From: an uncultured Saprospiraceae bacterium
GTDB taxonomy: Bacteria; Bacteroidota; Bacteroidia; Chitinophagales; Saprospiraceae
Length of the DNA: 64,000 nt
Assembly: GCA_937942435.1 (NCBI GenBank)
Contig: CALDEM010000059.1
Location: 1-64,000 of the forward strand
Direction of reading: 5' to 3'
Position numbers and translations under genes: made by a program
Notes under the pieces: model-generated
What the model saw: the letters and a program-made list of their open reading frames with translations, nothing else
Told to the model about the DNA's origin: nothing
Databases searched by the model: none
Shown here: piece by piece, positions 27,088 to 36,263 of the stretch
Layout of the letters: each line of letters opens with the position of its first letter
How positions within the stretch are numbered: the first letter of the stretch is position 1

Positions 27088-28542
27088 ATGATGTTTAGAG
27101 CGATACTACTTTCATGGACACTATTGTTAGTCATTGGATGCAAGAAAGACCTACCCTTCTTTGAAGATGCTACTTGCTTTACCAATATCTCGGTGATCGA
27201 TCCTGAGCATGGACTGGCATCAGATCAAACAGTGATTATCAAAAACAACAAGATTATAAAAGTGGCTGATAGCAACAGCTTAGACCTATCACCAAAAAAC
27301 AATATGGTCGATGGCACTGGCCAGTACATGATGCCTGGCCTCTGGGATGCTCATGTCCACTTTGCCTTTATGGAAGAATTAGCGCCTAGTATGTTTGATT
27401 TATTTTTGGCATATGGCATCACCAGCGTCAGAGATACAGGAGGTAAGATTGATTTTGTAAAGTCATATAAAGACAAATCTCTGCAAAACCCCGAAACAAG
27501 TCCAAGAGTCATGATTGCAGGGCCTTTACTCGATGGCATGCCCAATGTCTATGATGGAAGCGATGCCTCTCGACCTCCCTTGTCGGTAGGCTCTTCTAAC
27601 ATCGAGGAGTTAACCAAAAACATCAAAGATCTAATTGAAAAAGATGTTGATCTGCTTAAGGCATACGAGATGTTAACTCCAGAACAATTTGCAGTTCTAA
27701 ATCAGTTAGCGCAAGAGAATGGTTTGAAAGTAACTGGACATGTGCCTCTTAGCATGGACGTCATCACAGCTTCTAACCTGGGCATGAAGAGCATGGAGCA
27801 CATGCGCAACATTGAGCTGTCATGCGCATCTAATAGTACAGAACTTCTAGAACAAAGAAAGAACTTACTATATGATGGCAGAAACGACCAAGGAGGCATA
27901 CTAAGATCTCGGATACATAGTGCTCAAAGGGCTAATGCTATAGAAAACTATAGCGAGAAAAAAGCAGATGAAGTATTGGATGCACTCTATAAGAACCAGA
28001 CTTGGCAGATCCCGACTCTTGCCCTGAGCACTGGATTTACCAAGCGACCATTTGCGAAAGCGGAGTTTCAAGAAAGCTTCAAGTATCTACCTAGTTCTGT
28101 TGAAGAAAATTGGAAAAACAGAATAACTCAAACTATAAAGCAATCACCAACGGAGTTCCATCATCAGTACACTGATTGGATGTTTAAGATGGTCAAGAAG
28201 ATTAACGACAAGGGCATCGGCATCATGGCAGGGACGGACTGTCCTATTTTCTATTTAACACCCGGCAGAAGCTTACATGAAGAGTTGTCAGTCTTAGTTA
28301 AAGCTGGACTAAGCCCACTTGAGGCCATAGAATCAGCTACCATTCGACCTGCAGAATATTTTGGGATTGAAAAAGAATTAGGCAATGTAAGAGAAGGCAT
28401 GCTCGCCGACTTACTCATTTTAGATGCCAACCCTATCGATGATATCAACAACACATTGAAAATAAACTCGGTAATTAGAAACGGCAATCTCATTAATAGA
28501 GCTGCACTTGACAAATTACTCAACGATCTGGATACAAAGTAA
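27088..28542 (+). CDS. Amidohydrolase-family lipoprotein
   Basis: Metal-dependent hydrolase of the imidazolonepropionase-like amidohydrolase family. The metal sites are visible as DAHVHF, LLKAYE (a likely carbamylated lysine), TGHVP, MEHM and AGTDCP. The frame opens at 27046, but starting at the ATG of MMFRAILLSWTLLLVIGC gives a clean lipoprotein signal, so I use 27088 (the next ATG, 27091, is equally good). The C-terminal end has the usual GNVREGMLADLLILDANP. It is the last gene of the plus-strand run, 29 bp beyond the membrane cytochrome. Substrate unknown; it could act on a peptide or an amide released from glycans. Confidence 0.87.
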   Translation: MMFRAILLSWTLLLVIGCKKDLPFFEDATCFTNISVIDPEHGLASDQTVIIKNNKIIKVADSNSLDLSPKNNMVDGTGQYMMPGLWDAHVHFAFMEELAPSMFDLFLAYGITSVRDTGGKIDFVKSYKDKSLQNPETSPRVMIAGPLLDGMPNVYDGSDASRPPLSVGSSNIEELTKNIKDLIEKDVDLLKAYEMLTPEQFAVLNQLAQENGLKVTGHVPLSMDVITASNLGMKSMEHMRNIELSCASNSTELLEQRKNLLYDGRNDQGGILRSRIHSAQRANAIENYSEKKADEVLDALYKNQTWQIPTLALSTGFTKRPFAKAEFQESFKYLPSSVEENWKNRITQTIKQSPTEFHHQYTDWMFKMVKKINDKGIGIMAGTDCPIFYLTPGRSLHEELSVLVKAGLSPLEAIESATIRPAEYFGIEKELGNVREGMLADLLILDANPIDDINNTLKINSVIRNGNLINRAALDKLLNDLDTK

Positions 28543-28594
28543 GTGACCCGCACAATCATGCAGGTCACTACTAAGATTATAACACAACAACAAT

Positions 28595-29224
28595 CTATCT
28601 TCTCCTGAATCTTAAGCGTCGCTTGCCATCATGACTTCTCCAACTCAGATAACGATCATTTAGATAGTACCGATTACCTCGACGATCTCGATAGTGATCA
28701 CGGTAAGGCTCGTAGTAGGTCCAACGATTGTCGAACCGCACTCTAAAACCACGCCCACCAAAGGCCTCAACTCTGAGGTTCAACCCTCTGTCATTATTAT
28801 ACCAATCGCCATAGTACTGATTACGTCTATAGGAGCTGTTATAACTTGGGTTATATGATCTGCTTCTACTCGTAGAATAATCTCGGTCGTAGTTATCATA
28901 TCTGCCATAGTCATTATATCGACTTAGGAGTATACTACGTCTGCGACCTTTGCGCCATTCGATTTGATCATAGCCTCGTGAGATGATCACCTTACCATCA
29001 CAATCATCGTATAGACCACGCCCCATATAATTATAAGTGCGCCATCTACTAAAAAGACCTCCGTGATGTTTGACCTTTATGCCTTTACGGGTATACTTTA
29101 TTTCTAATTTAGTGTTAGAGTAATTGTCATACCATAGGCCATAAAGTTCTTCTCCTCGGGTCTCCGAAGATTGTAAAAGTGTAGGTATCAAGGCTAGCAG
29201 AAAAACTAATTTAAGTGCATTCAT
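28595..29224 (-). CDS. Secreted Arg/Tyr-rich protein with internal duplication
   Basis: I recognise no family. A signal peptide (about 1-20) is followed by two similar halves, each beginning with a YGLWY- or YGDWY-type motif and ending in an arginine-rich WRKGRRR or WRSHDGKRRLRFRRR. Between them lies a low-complexity linker rich in Tyr, Asn, Arg and Ser. The high basic and aromatic content suggests a surface or matrix protein that binds polyanions. It is transcribed toward the amidohydrolase gene, and no terminator with a T run is seen between them. Confidence 0.7.
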   Translation of the reverse strand: MNALKLVFLLALIPTLLQSSETRGEELYGLWYDNYSNTKLEIKYTRKGIKVKHHGGLFSRWRTYNYMGRGLYDDCDGKVIISRGYDQIEWRKGRRRSILLSRYNDYGRYDNYDRDYSTSRSRSYNPSYNSSYRRNQYYGDWYNNDRGLNLRVEAFGGRGFRVRFDNRWTYYEPYRDHYRDRRGNRYYLNDRYLSWRSHDGKRRLRFRRR

Positions 29225-29377
29225 AACTGCTAGATTTAATGGTTAATTAATAATTTTTTTGTTCAGCGATTCATCATCATGCAAGCTCAAAATCACTGCC
29301 TTTCATTTCATACTTCCAATCTCTACTTTATAGATGTTAAAGGGTCCTTCGAGCGAGTTAATATCTTGTCAAGAAGT

Positions 29378-29403
29378 GTTAACACCCTTGTTAAGGGTTT
29401 AAC
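29378..29403. promoter_or_regulatory. Imperfect palindrome upstream of 29436
   Basis: GTTAA-ACCCTT and its mirror AAGGGT-TTAAC (29378-29403) form a near-perfect inverted repeat 32 bases before the ATG at 29436, between divergent genes. Its size suits a dimeric regulator. There is no T run after it on either strand, so it is less likely a terminator. Confidence 0.35.
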
Positions 29404-29435
29404 AATTATCTTAAATTGCAGAAAAAGGAAGCTAT

Positions 29436-29942
29436 ATGCGATTTATACTAGCGTTATTTATCTTCGGGCTTTCGCCAAATCTTGTCAGCGCGCAATCTCA
29501 TATCAGGAGTCTAAGTGAAGGGATGTCTTCACCTTTGGCAACGGTAGAGCAGGTAGCATGGGTAGCTGGTCATTGGAAGGGTAAGGCATTTGGTGGTGAT
29601 ACTGAAGAGATCTGGTCTAAACCAACTGCTGGCTCGATGATGGGATCATTTAAGCTGAGTGAAGGAGAAGATGTGGTCTTCTATGAGTTATGCCTCTTTC
29701 GAAATGTGGATAAGACCATACTCTTTCAGCTGAAGCACTTTGGTGCTGACCTAAAAGGATGGGAGTCTCAAAACGAGACAGTTGATTTCCCACTTGTAAA
29801 AATGACTAAAGACGTGGCATATTTTGATGGAATCACCTTTGAACGCATATCTGACGACGAGATGCATGTATACGTAAGGATAGAAGAAGAAGGTAAAGTC
29901 GAAGATGTTCAGTTTGTATATCACAGAGAATCTAATAATTAA
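29436..29942 (+). CDS. Secreted DUF6265-type protein
   Basis: The first 19 residues are a signal peptide (ending VSAQ). The rest matches DUF6265: WVAGHWKGKAFGGDTEEIWSKP, SMMGSFKLSEG, ELCLFRNV and ITFERISDDEMHVYV. The fold is lipocalin-like in similar proteins and the function is unknown. It precedes the 29957 gene by 14 bp and is likely co-transcribed with it. Confidence 0.8.
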   Translation: MRFILALFIFGLSPNLVSAQSHIRSLSEGMSSPLATVEQVAWVAGHWKGKAFGGDTEEIWSKPTAGSMMGSFKLSEGEDVVFYELCLFRNVDKTILFQLKHFGADLKGWESQNETVDFPLVKMTKDVAYFDGITFERISDDEMHVYVRIEEEGKVEDVQFVYHRESNN

Positions 29943-29956
29943 GCAACTACTACTTT

Positions 29957-31117
29957 ATGAAGTACTATACACTTATCTTTTTCTTGATCATGGGGTTGAC
30001 TAATCTCTCAGCTCAAGAGAGTCTGTTAACTCTTGCTGATGGTAACACTTCGTTTAAAAAAGTGGTGAAAACGGCTAAAAAAGAGAAGAAACCCATACTT
30101 ACCGTTTTATATTCTACCGCTCAGCCTATCAGCCATACCAACTCTTTTGTCAATATCAAAGAGCTAATCAAGTCAGCTAACTACGAGATAGTTGTTTTGG
30201 ATCCACTAAAATCTACTCGGAAAATGGTAAAAAAATTTGAAGGCCAAAGTAGTAATCCTACTTGGTTAACACTTCACCCAGAAGGTGAAGTGATCCTGCA
30301 AATAAACCCACGTATCACCACCAATGAAGAGCTTTCTACTTTTTTAAAAACCTCAACAACATTACACCATGAAGTTGATCAAAGCATATCAAAATACGAA
30401 AGTTCAAAAAAGCTCTCTGACCTGTTATCTCTAGCTGATATCTCTACGCAGACGGAAGACAAAGCCTATATGACAAAAACGTTAGACGAGTATCTAAAAA
30501 GGGTTGACCCAGAAAGAATCTCAGATAAGAACTATAAAAAAGTAATGGACATCGGTTCTAAAGTAGGGCCTTCTAATCGTTTGCAGTATTTGATATTAAA
30601 AGATAGAGAGAAGGCGATGAGGTTAGGTAATCCAAAAGACGTGCTCAATGTACAACAAGAGTACATCCTAACTGAACTTAGATCTAGTGATCTGCTTGAA
30701 CCTTACTACGTCTGGAATAGATATGAAAAAGAGTTAGGTTATCATGCTGACAGCATGTATCGTCGATTCGCACTAGTATACTTCTCTTCTATTGTACCTG
30801 ACAAAAAAGCCTTGTTTGACGAGTCATACGATTACATATCACTCTACCCTCGTACCGAATGGAAATTTCTTGACGGACTCTATGAAATCGCTGTAACAGG
30901 TACGGACAAAAAAGAAGAACTTGAAGAGATTTTGGATCTTTTATTTTTTCAAATATCTCGCGAAGAGGGATATAAACAACTGGACTACAAAGCCTTTGTC
31001 CTTTATAAACTGGGACAAAAAGAAAAAGCTTTGAATATGATTCAAAAAATCAACGAACTGGCGATGGAAAAAGGCGTCCGATACAAATCATTAATCTACT
31101 CTATAGCCTCTAAGTAG
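29957..31117 (+). CDS. Secreted protein with thioredoxin-like N-terminus lacking cysteines
   Basis: 386 residues. After a signal peptide (about 1-19) residues 30-130 look like a thioredoxin-fold domain (KKEKKPILTVLYSTAQPISHTNSFVN, then PTWLTLHPEGEVILQI), but the usual CxxC is replaced by STAQPISHTNS, so it cannot do redox chemistry. The helical C-terminal half resembles TPR-like repeats (YKAFVLYKLGQKEKALNMIQKI). Function is not known. It converges with the 31119 gene with a 1-bp gap. Confidence 0.72.
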   Translation: MKYYTLIFFLIMGLTNLSAQESLLTLADGNTSFKKVVKTAKKEKKPILTVLYSTAQPISHTNSFVNIKELIKSANYEIVVLDPLKSTRKMVKKFEGQSSNPTWLTLHPEGEVILQINPRITTNEELSTFLKTSTTLHHEVDQSISKYESSKKLSDLLSLADISTQTEDKAYMTKTLDEYLKRVDPERISDKNYKKVMDIGSKVGPSNRLQYLILKDREKAMRLGNPKDVLNVQQEYILTELRSSDLLEPYYVWNRYEKELGYHADSMYRRFALVYFSSIVPDKKALFDESYDYISLYPRTEWKFLDGLYEIAVTGTDKKEELEEILDLLFFQISREEGYKQLDYKAFVLYKLGQKEKALNMIQKINELAMEKGVRYKSLIYSIASK

Positions 31118-31118
31118 C

Positions 31119-31628
31119 CTATTTCAAATATTTATCAGGGATGGGAAACTCGTCTGTTTCACCTTGCCAAGTGATGTTAGCGACATACCAACGCCCCCGA
31201 TCTTTCATCAGCTGGATACTATTGATCCCCCGTGCAAATGGCTTGGCGTCTTTACTCGAGTGATATGATTCATATGTGCTAAAGATCTGTACCAGATTAC
31301 CAAAGGTCTCAGTGACTCTATGGATTTCTTTTTCAAAGAAACCTTGGCTTTCCAGGTAAGCCCCTGAGCGTTCTATATAGTCTGCTGGTGAGAGATATGT
31401 TGCATGGACCTTACCATGACGATCAGTTTGAAACGGTGTCAGCTGAGCTCCATCGGTAAACAGATATTGGAAGAGTCTCCAATCCCTTTTTTCTCCTTTA
31501 TCTCCAGATATGACGTCATAGAGCGTTTCGACAGTACTATCTAATGTCTTTACTTTTTGGCGATACAAGCCATCATAAGATTGTGCCGAAAGAGTTACAC
31601 TTACAAATAGGAGGAGTAGGATCTTCAT
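31119..31628 (-). CDS. Secreted SnoaL/NTF2-like protein
   Basis: 169 residues with a signal peptide (MKILLLLFVSVTLSAQ). The remainder has the length and pattern of an NTF2/SnoaL-like fold: TLYDVISGDKGEKRDWRLFQYLF, ERSGAYLESQGFFEKEIHRVTETFGNLVQIFSTYE and a final GRWYVANITWQGE. Such domains are often small-molecule-binding or structural. Substrate unknown. Confidence 0.72.
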   Translation of the reverse strand: MKILLLLFVSVTLSAQSYDGLYRQKVKTLDSTVETLYDVISGDKGEKRDWRLFQYLFTDGAQLTPFQTDRHGKVHATYLSPADYIERSGAYLESQGFFEKEIHRVTETFGNLVQIFSTYESYHSSKDAKPFARGINSIQLMKDRGRWYVANITWQGETDEFPIPDKYLK

Positions 31629-31690
31629 CGCTATATAGTTTAGCCTTGAAAGATATACAATGTTCTACAATAGTCCAGTGATACTAAGGA

Positions 31691-32803
31691 TCAATAGCCA
31701 TTCATCGATGCAAAACGATCAACGTGATATGCATAACCGCCATACTGCTGTGATGCCACCCGAGCTCTCTTCATAAAAAATCCGATCTCTTCGTCATCAG
31801 TCATACCGATACCGCCAAACATCTGAACCCCTTCATTAGTAGCAAGTTGACTGACCTTTACGCATTTGGCTTTAGCCATACTACAAATCGCGGGGGCCAT
31901 AAAGTCTTGTTCATCAATCGCATCGAGGGCTTTGACAGCCAGACTCTTAGCGATCTCTATCTCTCCATATAGATCCGCAGCTCTATGTTGCAATGCTTGA
32001 AAAGAACCTATCTCTTTATCAAACTGTCTTCGTTCTTTGAGATAATCTACCGTTCTGTCAAATGCTTCTGACATAACACCTACGAGTTCATTGGCTATAA
32101 GTGCATTGGCTATATTAGTGACGTCATTAGCCACCTTCTTTCCTTTACCAGCACTGCCTAATATGGATGAAGTAGGCACGGATACATTTTCTAATTTCAG
32201 TTTGCTATAGTATCTACTATCCATCATAAACTCCTTGTCAATAGACAGACCGTCAGTATCTTTTCCAATTAGAAAAGCAGTTACACCTTCGTCCGTATCG
32301 GCCGTTACAATATATGATGAAGCCGCGTGACCATCAGCAACCATGTCCTTTACACCAGAGATCGTATAGGTGTCACCATCCTTTTTAGCGACTATATCAG
32401 ATTGCTCTGGTTTGTAAAAACTTCCCTCTTGAAGTGCTAAGGCTACCACAGTACCCTGCTCACAGATACTACTAAGTTGAGCTTTCTGTCCTTCAGTCCC
32501 ATGCTTTTCAATTATCGCTGCAGAGACACCTACAGTCATCAACGGTGATGCTGATAGGCTTCTACCCGACTCTTCCATCAGAACGCCTAAGGCACGCATC
32601 CCAAAGTCCATACCTCCAGATGCTTCTGACACTACGATACCAGGATATCCCATCTCGACCATCTGTTGCCAGAGCTCTGTCGAGTACCCCTGCTCATCAT
32701 CGCCATCTCTTAGATCACGGATCATAGCCACTGGTGCTTTTTTAAATAAATCTTTTGCACTATCTTTTAGAAATTGCTGTTCTTCTGTTAATACGTAGGA
32801 CAT
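31691..32803 (-). CDS. Acyl-CoA dehydrogenase
   Basis: FAD-dependent oxidation of an acyl-CoA to enoyl-CoA. The 370 residues contain the N-terminal helical domain, the beta domain (EGSFYKPEQSDIVAKKDGDTYTISGVKDMVADG) and the C-terminal helices (LKERRQFDKEIGSFQALQHRAADLYGE and QMFGGIGMTDDEEIGFFMKRA). It is a little shorter than the usual 380-400. It follows the second dehydrogenase gene by 23 bp; such divergent pairs often form heteromeric enzymes in steroid or CoA-ester degradation. Substrate cannot be told. Confidence 0.9.
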   Translation of the reverse strand: MSYVLTEEQQFLKDSAKDLFKKAPVAMIRDLRDGDDEQGYSTELWQQMVEMGYPGIVVSEASGGMDFGMRALGVLMEESGRSLSASPLMTVGVSAAIIEKHGTEGQKAQLSSICEQGTVVALALQEGSFYKPEQSDIVAKKDGDTYTISGVKDMVADGHAASSYIVTADTDEGVTAFLIGKDTDGLSIDKEFMMDSRYYSKLKLENVSVPTSSILGSAGKGKKVANDVTNIANALIANELVGVMSEAFDRTVDYLKERRQFDKEIGSFQALQHRAADLYGEIEIAKSLAVKALDAIDEQDFMAPAICSMAKAKCVKVSQLATNEGVQMFGGIGMTDDEEIGFFMKRARVASQQYGGYAYHVDRFASMNGY

Positions 32804-32826
32804 AATTATAATTTAGAAATGTGGTA

Positions 32827-34035
32827 TTAAGATGGTAAACCAAGGATGTGCTTAGATATAATGTTCAATTGTATCTCACTAGTCCCTCCTTCTATAGAGT
32901 TACCTTTTGTACGACAAAACTGTCTGGCGATTTTACCGCCCTGATACGCTTCTCCATCCCAAGCAAGGGCATCTCGACCTTGACAATCAAGACGTAGCTC
33001 ATACTTACGCTTATTGAGCTCACTACCATAGTACTTCATGAATGATGACCTCGCTCCTATAGCTTGACCTGCTTTCATCTCCTCGTTGATACGATCTAGT
33101 GTAAACTTAAATCCAGCACCATCGATCTCCCATGCAGCAACTTCAGACCGTAACAAGCCGTCGCTCAGTTTACCATTTGTTAGACCGACTGACTTCTTAG
33201 CATAGTAAGACAAGGGTGTCATCATATCGCCATCCACAGCGCCGCTTATCGCCGAGCGCTCATGCGTCAGTAGGTACTTCGCAACTGTCCAACCAGCATT
33301 CTCTTGACCAACCACATTGGCCTTAGGCACTCTGACATTGTCAAAGAAAGTCTCGCAAAATGGGCTCTTACCACTGATCAACTTAATCGGTCGTGTGCTT
33401 ACACCTTCTGTCTCCATATCTATCAACAGAAAGGTGATGCCGATCTGTTTCTTCCCAGAACCATCTGTTCTAACCAAAGCAAAGATCATATCCGCTTTGT
33501 CCGCATATGATGTCCATACTTTTTGACCATTGACTATATATTCGTCACCTGATGATAATGCCAATGTTTGTAGACTCGCAAGATCCGATCCAGCACCTGG
33601 TTCAGAGTAACCTTGGCACCATCTGATCTTACCTTTGATAATATCAGGTAGGTACTGCTCTCTTTGCTCCTCTGTACCAAACTGTAATAAAGCTGGCCCT
33701 AACATCCATATACCAAAACTAAGCAACGGTGGTCTGCAGCTCAGCGCTCTCATCTCTTGCTTTAATATCTTAGCTTCTGCCTTTGACAGGCCGCCTCCAC
33801 CGTACTTCTTAGGCCATTCTGGAGTCGTCCATCCACGATCAGCCATCGCATTAAACCACTTTTCTTGATCTGCATTTTTAAAGGTTCCGTTTCTTCCTCC
33901 GAAGTATGTATCGGACTCCTCTGCGATAGGTTGCCTCATCGATTCTGGACAATTAGCCGCTAAGAATGCCTTTACCTCAGCTCTAAAGTCTTCCAATGAA
34001 GTCTCAGAAGGAGTTGTTGTTAGCGTTTCTGACAT
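32827..34035 (-). CDS. Acyl-CoA dehydrogenase
   Basis: 402 residues with the full acyl-CoA dehydrogenase domain set: KYGGGGLSKAEAKILKQEM, WCQGYSEPGAGSDLASLQT (typical FAD-site motif), NGQKVWTSYADKADMIFALVRT and a C-terminal GGTSEIQLNIISKHILG. It is the upstream gene of the pair with 31691-32803, and two different dehydrogenase types next to each other suggest a heteromer. No other beta-oxidation genes lie nearby, so the pathway is unknown. Confidence 0.92.
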   Translation of the reverse strand: MSETLTTTPSETSLEDFRAEVKAFLAANCPESMRQPIAEESDTYFGGRNGTFKNADQEKWFNAMADRGWTTPEWPKKYGGGGLSKAEAKILKQEMRALSCRPPLLSFGIWMLGPALLQFGTEEQREQYLPDIIKGKIRWCQGYSEPGAGSDLASLQTLALSSGDEYIVNGQKVWTSYADKADMIFALVRTDGSGKKQIGITFLLIDMETEGVSTRPIKLISGKSPFCETFFDNVRVPKANVVGQENAGWTVAKYLLTHERSAISGAVDGDMMTPLSYYAKKSVGLTNGKLSDGLLRSEVAAWEIDGAGFKFTLDRINEEMKAGQAIGARSSFMKYYGSELNKRKYELRLDCQGRDALAWDGEAYQGGKIARQFCRTKGNSIEGGTSEIQLNIISKHILGLPS

Positions 34036-34350
34036 GATCTTAATATTTGTACGTAAGGTAATTTACTTTGAGCCAGAGGTGATGATCTAAATTGTGATTT
34101 ATTGGCAGAAAGCTGATTTATTTCATCTTTCTTGAAATTCCAGCTTAGTCTACATTATATCGTAAGAGATCTAATTTAGAGTTAGGTCGCGCTATTCTTT
34201 TTTGCTATTCACTGTGGATTTTAATCTTCGATATTGAATAGAAAATGGATATGTACTCACCACTGTCCATGGACAACCTCAATACGCCATTAGATGCGTC
34301 AAAGTATTGATTGGATTAATACTGTTGCTATCTTGTTCACTCGCAAATCA
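34036..34350. other. Gene-free stretch
   Basis: 315 bp between the dehydrogenase pair and the M64 peptidase, whose genes run in the same direction. I see no reading frame of convincing composition. The segment should contain the promoter of the dehydrogenase pair, but no exact TAnnTTTG match is visible on the minus strand near 34035. Confidence 0.5.
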
Positions 34351-35736
34351 TCAAATCTTAACAAAAGTCCTTGAAGCTATTAAACGCTTCCCCAACTGAA
34401 ACTTCAAAACATAAGTACCACTGGGCAGGTCACTCAAACTAAGTTGTGACTTCTTAAAACGAGCTGCAACATTTTTTTTCATAATAGCACGACCTCGTTC
34501 ATCAAACAGAGACATAGAAAAGTCTTCATCAAACCCTTCACCAAGATCTACATCTATAATCTCAGTTGTTGGATTAGGATATAGATTTATATCTATCATT
34601 CTCTCTTTTATTTTATCGATACTTGTTGTGATGCTATTGATCTGCCATTCTACTTCTATAAAATGTATGCTCTGATGATTATCTACTCGCAGCATGTGCG
34701 ATGTATCTTGCACGTTAACAATAACTTGATTAGCACCTGCAGGCAAGTCTGTATGAGCCAAAGCCAAGGAAGATACATTCTTATCAACTGCTTGGCCATT
34801 AAGCATCCATTCTATTTTAATGGTGTTTGGTGACGGCGCAATAACATCTATATTAAAACTGAAAGTATCTTGTTCTTCTAATGGATCAATATTAAAAGGT
34901 TGGTATGCCTCTACAGGTGACACCAGATCATGAATAGTCTCAACGATCGCCTCTTGACATACTGCACAAAATGGTACACCTAAAAATCTCATTTTACAAT
35001 TTTCATGCGGCCTATACCAACTTGAGGCGTCTCCACTGCAACAGTGTTTATAAACGCCTACCCCATTATCTTGTAACCAGTTTTTCCATTTAATTGTGCT
35101 CGATTGATTTTCTTTGGTCATGTTAGCCGCTTCGAGTGCAAACACATCTCCGGGATAATACTCGTCTCTCAGTGCAGCAAAAGAATGCCCGATCTCATGA
35201 ATGGCTATCTCTGCAGCATCCTCATGAGTTGACGACAAAGGGATCTGACCTCCACTACCACCATAGTATGGACTATTGGCTAAAACAAGTACCTGATCAA
35301 AAGAAGGAAAATTGATTGCCAAGACACTATTCACCAGACTTGTATTCTCCGCAACCAAAAGTCTGTGTATGTCAAAAGCATCAAACCGCGAACCGAAGAT
35401 GTTATCTACTCCTTTAATCGGTGTCAATGGTTCAGTTACATCTGAGGCTGTACCTGGATGACTTGCACCACTTTCATTGGAAGGCACTTTGACAATTACA
35501 ACATTGAAGTAAGATTGATACTCTCTAAATGGAGATACATCAAACAAACTATTCATGAAGTCATCGGCATCTTTTGAAAAGTCATCCAGTTCTTCTTCTT
35601 GATACCCATCTCCTAAGATAACAAGATTGATTCGCTTGCTAGTTGGACCCGACCATAACAAAGTATCCACGTCAAAACTCTGAGATGAAACGGAGCATAC
35701 AATACAAACCAAGCTGAGTAACAGTAAATATTTCAT
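34351..35736 (-). CDS. M64-type metallopeptidase with type IX sorting domain
   Basis: Signal peptide (1-19), then an IgA-peptidase-M64-like domain: INLVILGDGYQEEELDDFSKDADDFMNSLF (residues 36-65) and the zinc site HEIGHSFAALRDEY, with H180, E181 and H184. A beta-sandwich-like middle precedes a C-terminal sorting domain (INLYPNPTTEIIDVDL, then SLSDLPSGTYVLKFQLG) of type IX secretion, so the protein is exported to the surface or medium. The small lipoprotein gene 23 bp upstream is on the same transcript. Target unknown. Confidence 0.9.
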   Translation of the reverse strand: MKYLLLLSLVCIVCSVSSQSFDVDTLLWSGPTSKRINLVILGDGYQEEELDDFSKDADDFMNSLFDVSPFREYQSYFNVVIVKVPSNESGASHPGTASDVTEPLTPIKGVDNIFGSRFDAFDIHRLLVAENTSLVNSVLAINFPSFDQVLVLANSPYYGGSGGQIPLSSTHEDAAEIAIHEIGHSFAALRDEYYPGDVFALEAANMTKENQSSTIKWKNWLQDNGVGVYKHCCSGDASSWYRPHENCKMRFLGVPFCAVCQEAIVETIHDLVSPVEAYQPFNIDPLEEQDTFSFNIDVIAPSPNTIKIEWMLNGQAVDKNVSSLALAHTDLPAGANQVIVNVQDTSHMLRVDNHQSIHFIEVEWQINSITTSIDKIKERMIDINLYPNPTTEIIDVDLGEGFDEDFSMSLFDERGRAIMKKNVAARFKKSQLSLSDLPSGTYVLKFQLGKRLIASRTFVKI

Positions 35737-35759
35737 AGGTCAATTATTGACATTACCTG

Positions 35760-36218
35760 TTACGAGTCATTGACTTTTGATAAAAGAATAAATCTTGCTT
35801 TAGGATCTAACTGTAGGCGTATGGATAAGTCCGCACTATCCACTTCGATTAGCTTTCTCCCAAGTTGACCTTCTTTATCAACATATTCTACATCCTTAAG
35901 AAGAGGATTGGTAAAATAATCTGTATGTAGAACTTCTTCTTTATGATCTAATTGTATGCACTGAAAGTACCTATTGTTTATGGTTGGGATTTTATTTCGA
36001 TTGACCTTCATCTGACCAGCAACAATAAGCTTGTCAATTACTTCGACATACTCGAGATCATTTTGGGTTTTTGTGATTTTATAATTAACAAATATTAACT
36101 GAGGGCCAGATGGCTCTACCGTTTCTGCGATCGGTAGTTCTTTAGTCGTCTTGCATCCTATGATAAGGACAGTTAACAACAGCAGCATCGGCGGTACAAT
36201 ATATTTTGTTATGCTCAC
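35760..36218 (-). CDS. Small lipoprotein
   Basis: 152 residues. The N-terminus carries a lipoprotein signal (LTVLIIGCKT). The rest is mostly beta-strand-like and resembles no family I can name. It directly precedes the M64 peptidase gene by 23 bp, a pairing that suggests it helps that enzyme or anchors in the same envelope compartment. Confidence 0.72.
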   Translation of the reverse strand: MSITKYIVPPMLLLLTVLIIGCKTTKELPIAETVEPSGPQLIFVNYKITKTQNDLEYVEVIDKLIVAGQMKVNRNKIPTINNRYFQCIQLDHKEEVLHTDYFTNPLLKDVEYVDKEGQLGRKLIEVDSADLSIRLQLDPKARFILLSKVNDS

Positions 36219-36263
36219 GTGTTTGATAAGTTCTTCCCTAAATTAACAACATTATCTCAGGCA

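Noticed and set aside
28543-28572. Hairpin AGTGACC/GGTCACT after the amidohydrolase
   Set aside because: It lacks a T run on either strand, so it is not a convincing terminator.
29279-29518. Plus-strand frame overlapping the start of the DUF6265 gene
   Set aside because: It overlaps the palindrome and the signal-peptide region of the real gene in a different frame, and has no signal or motif.
34240-34350. Short plus-strand frames beginning MDMYSPLSMD and MRQSIDWIN
   Set aside because: Both are 20-30 codons without ribosome or family support and appear to be chance frames in the gap.
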